A stretch of 8,042 nucleotides of DNA from Deltaproteobacteria bacterium (lineage in GTDB: Bacteria; Desulfobacterota; Desulfomonilia; UBA1062): positions 1 through 8,042 of the forward strand of contig JAGVNP010000061.1 of the NCBI GenBank assembly GCA_020053185.1, read 5' to 3'. The notes below the pieces were generated by a model, which was given only the letters and a program-made list of their open reading frames with translations, did no database searches and had not been told where the DNA came from. Made by a program: the position numbers and the translations under genes. Every line of letters begins with the position of its first letter. Within the stretch, counting starts at the first letter, position 1. Shown here one piece after another: positions 6,830 to 8,042 of the stretch.

Positions 6830-6908
6830 GGTTTGATTGGTTTTATTTGTTTGATTAGTTTAACTGTATGAGCGTTTAACCAATAGAACCAATAAGACCA
6901 ATTAAACC
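6830..6908 (-). repeat. 79-bp imperfect palindrome, copy 2 (inverted relative to copy 1)
   Basis: Arms 6830-6864 and 6874-6908 (35 bp each) are reverse complements at 28 of 35 positions around a 9-base centre (6865-6873). The element aligns without gaps to 2468-2546 in reverse orientation with nine differences. Six arm mismatches are identical in both copies, so the copies share ancestry and are not merely similar folds. Copy 2 is the better palindrome. It sits just after the gspN stop; there is no U-run to make it a standard terminator. Confidence 0.9.
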
Positions 6909-6911
6909 GAA

Positions 6912-6939
6912 CCCTTTATTTGTCACTTCTTACTGCTTA
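6912..6939. repeat. Short 7-bp-periodic array, right arm of composite repeat copy 2
   Basis: Four units in register on the minus strand: TAAGCAG, TAAGAAG, TGACAAA and TAAAGGG. They resemble the AAGGAGT/AATAGTG units of the opposite arm read towards the palindrome. The last two codons (K, Q) and the TAA stop of the gspN gene lie within it. With only four units this is weaker than the other arrays. Confidence 0.55.
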
Positions 6940-7796
6940 ATCCCAGCCACCACCCTGAATTGCGGGGATTTTATTTTTCCTTCCAATATAAACTTCGTTT
7001 TTCCGCTGCTGGAATTGCTGGCTCCGCCAAGCGTTTGAGCAATATTCTCGGGTAGCTTCATCTCTCCATTAAAATTCAACTCAGAAGATGAAGTCTTCTC
7101 CTTAAGCTTTATTGTGCCGTTCATGTTGCCTGATGTGTTAGTGCCCTGAAAGACCAATTTTTCTAAGTTGAGAAGACCTTCTTTCATATTGGCATCAAGC
7201 TTAAGCGAAGAAAATGCAATTTCTATAAAAGGAAGTTCCTTTGCAAAAGCAGGGATTGTCCCTTGCCTGAATTCCAGATGTGCCTCTCCGCTGGCCTTGT
7301 ATGGTTTCTGTGCCGGAGCGCGAAACACTATCTTTCCTGTAATATGGCCCTGGAAAGAACCTCTTTCCTGCGGAAATATCTTCTGAAGAATGGTGATATC
7401 CATATTATCCATGCTAGCCTTTGCTTTCATCTTCCCGATGCCCAAAAACGGCTTTTCAAAAAAACCTTTTGCGCTGCCTTCCTGTGTCGCTATATGTATT
7501 GTAAGTCCTGCTCTCCCAATAAAAAGGGATAAAAACCTGGGCCGTATGATCATCTCTTTGCATACCAGCTCTTTGTCAATCTTAAGACCTTCTATGCAAA
7601 AGCCAAAAGGGAAAGCAGGTTTTATGTTTTCTATGGCAACTTCTTTTTTTATGCGCTTAGCAAGGCTATGCTCTATCTTGGGAACAAAAACAGAATAAGG
7701 GAATTTAAGGTATGCAAAAACTGAAAAACAAACAAGGATATAAATTATGAATCCGGACTTGATCCAAAAAGAATATCCGTTTGCCTTATCATCCAT
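6930..7796 (-). CDS. gspN: Type II secretion system protein GspN
   Basis: An inner-membrane accessory protein of the type II secretion apparatus, 288 residues. One membrane anchor is at about 11-32 (FWIKSGFIIYILVCFSVFAYL). The rest is a predicted periplasmic beta-rich domain with repeated amphipathic strands and FQGHITGKI, FQGTNTSGNMNGTIKL and FILEGKIKSPQFRV stretches, the AsmA-like pattern of the GspN form found in delta-proteobacterial and related T2SS clusters. The exact role of this subunit is poorly defined. The ATG overlaps the upstream gspM-like gene by 8 bp (ATGGATGA), with a weak CAGG about 9 nt upstream, so translation is probably coupled. The assignment rests on the anchor, the C-terminal strand pattern and the neighbour. 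The final codons and stop lie in a repeat arm. Confidence 0.8.
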   Translation of the reverse strand: MDDKANGYSFWIKSGFIIYILVCFSVFAYLKFPYSVFVPKIEHSLAKRIKKEVAIENIKPAFPFGFCIEGLKIDKELVCKEMIIRPRFLSLFIGRAGLTIHIATQEGSAKGFFEKPFLGIGKMKAKASMDNMDITILQKIFPQERGSFQGHITGKIVFRAPAQKPYKASGEAHLEFRQGTIPAFAKELPFIEIAFSSLKLDANMKEGLLNLEKLVFQGTNTSGNMNGTIKLKEKTSSSELNFNGEMKLPENIAQTLGGASNSSSGKTKFILEGKIKSPQFRVVAGIKQ

Positions 7797-8042
7797 ATGT
7801 TGAAACCTGGAGCGTGATATCGAGAGTTTTTTCTGTGACTATGCGCCGCAGGTACAGTCGTCTCACCATAAGAGGCTGCGGCGAAGAATCTATGTACTCC
7901 AGAACCTGCACGAGATCTTCAAGCCCAATCCCCTTTATCCTCACCTCTATTATTTCCTGACCTGACGCAGACGAGTTTCCGAGTGGCTTCATGTACTCAA
8001 TGCGCTTCTTGACGCCTGTATCGGATGCCAGCCTTTCAATGA
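7789..8042 (-). CDS. gspM: Type II secretion system protein GspM-like, C-terminal part (5' end outside the window)
   Basis: About 83 residues of a larger protein; the frame stays open to the window edge, so the Met at 7992 is internal and not a start. The fragment contains a segment like IERLASDTGVKKRI, then IIEVRIKGIGLEDLVQVLEYIDSS and LMVRRLYLRR, and ends in LDITLQVSTYG. This matches the C-terminal ferredoxin-like periplasmic domain of GspM/PilO-type proteins, where such beta-alpha-beta elements mediate dimerisation and contact with GspL. The immediate overlap with gspN supports the call. The N-terminal membrane helix, expected for GspM, is not in the window. Confidence 0.7.
   Translation of the reverse strand, partial: IERLASDTGVKKRIEYMKPLGNSSASGQEIIEVRIKGIGLEDLVQVLEYIDSSPQPLMVRRLYLRRIVTEKTLDITLQVSTYG

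Noticed and set aside
6830..6908. Classical intrinsic terminator after gspN
   Set aside because: The stem is long, AT-rich and interrupted, and no U-run follows on the minus strand; a role in termination remains possible but is not shown by the usual pattern.

Overview
The window is a stretch of chromosome from a Gram-negative, diderm bacterium. The evidence is an outer-membrane TonB-dependent receptor and the end of a type II secretion (T2SS) gene cluster with the GspN form seen outside the classical enteric systems. Together with moderate GC and the degenerate 7-bp intergenic repeats, this suggests a Nitrospirota- or Desulfobacterota-like lineage. That placement is inference; no rRNA or marker gene is present. 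All supported genes lie on the minus strand, so the window reads biologically from right to left.

Layout in order of transcription: (1) 8042-6930, the 3' part of a gspM-like gene overlapping a complete gspN; (2) 6929-6681, a spacer with a composite repeat (7-bp-periodic arms around a 79-bp imperfect palindrome) and a candidate promoter; (3) 6680-2593, a four-gene overlapping operon: COG2236-type phosphoribosyltransferase, PAS-PAS-GGDEF diguanylate cyclase, HAD-family hydrolase and MFS transporter; (4) 2592-2193, a 400-bp spacer with a second, longer composite repeat and then an AT-rich tandem repeat in the promoter position of the next gene; (5) 2192-78, a TonB-dependent receptor; (6) a strong Shine-Dalgarno and ATG at the left edge, probably the start of a further gene.

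Functionally, GspM/GspN belong to the inner-membrane part of T2SS. The four-gene operon joins nucleotide-salvage chemistry (base + PRPP), c-di-GMP synthesis from GTP with an apparent product-inhibition site, a small-molecule phosphatase and a 12-helix transporter. A shared purine theme is possible but unproven. The TonB receptor imports an unknown ligand, and its gene is a separate transcription unit.

The most unusual content is not protein-coding. The only two intergenic gaps over 200 bp each contain the same 79-bp palindromic element (70/79 identical, opposite orientation, no gaps). Each copy is flanked by DNA that keeps a 7-bp period while the unit sequence drifts. In both places the repeat runs into the 3' end of the adjacent gene and supplies its stop codon. 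A 14-bp word from one array also appears inside the PAS coding sequence of the cyclase gene.
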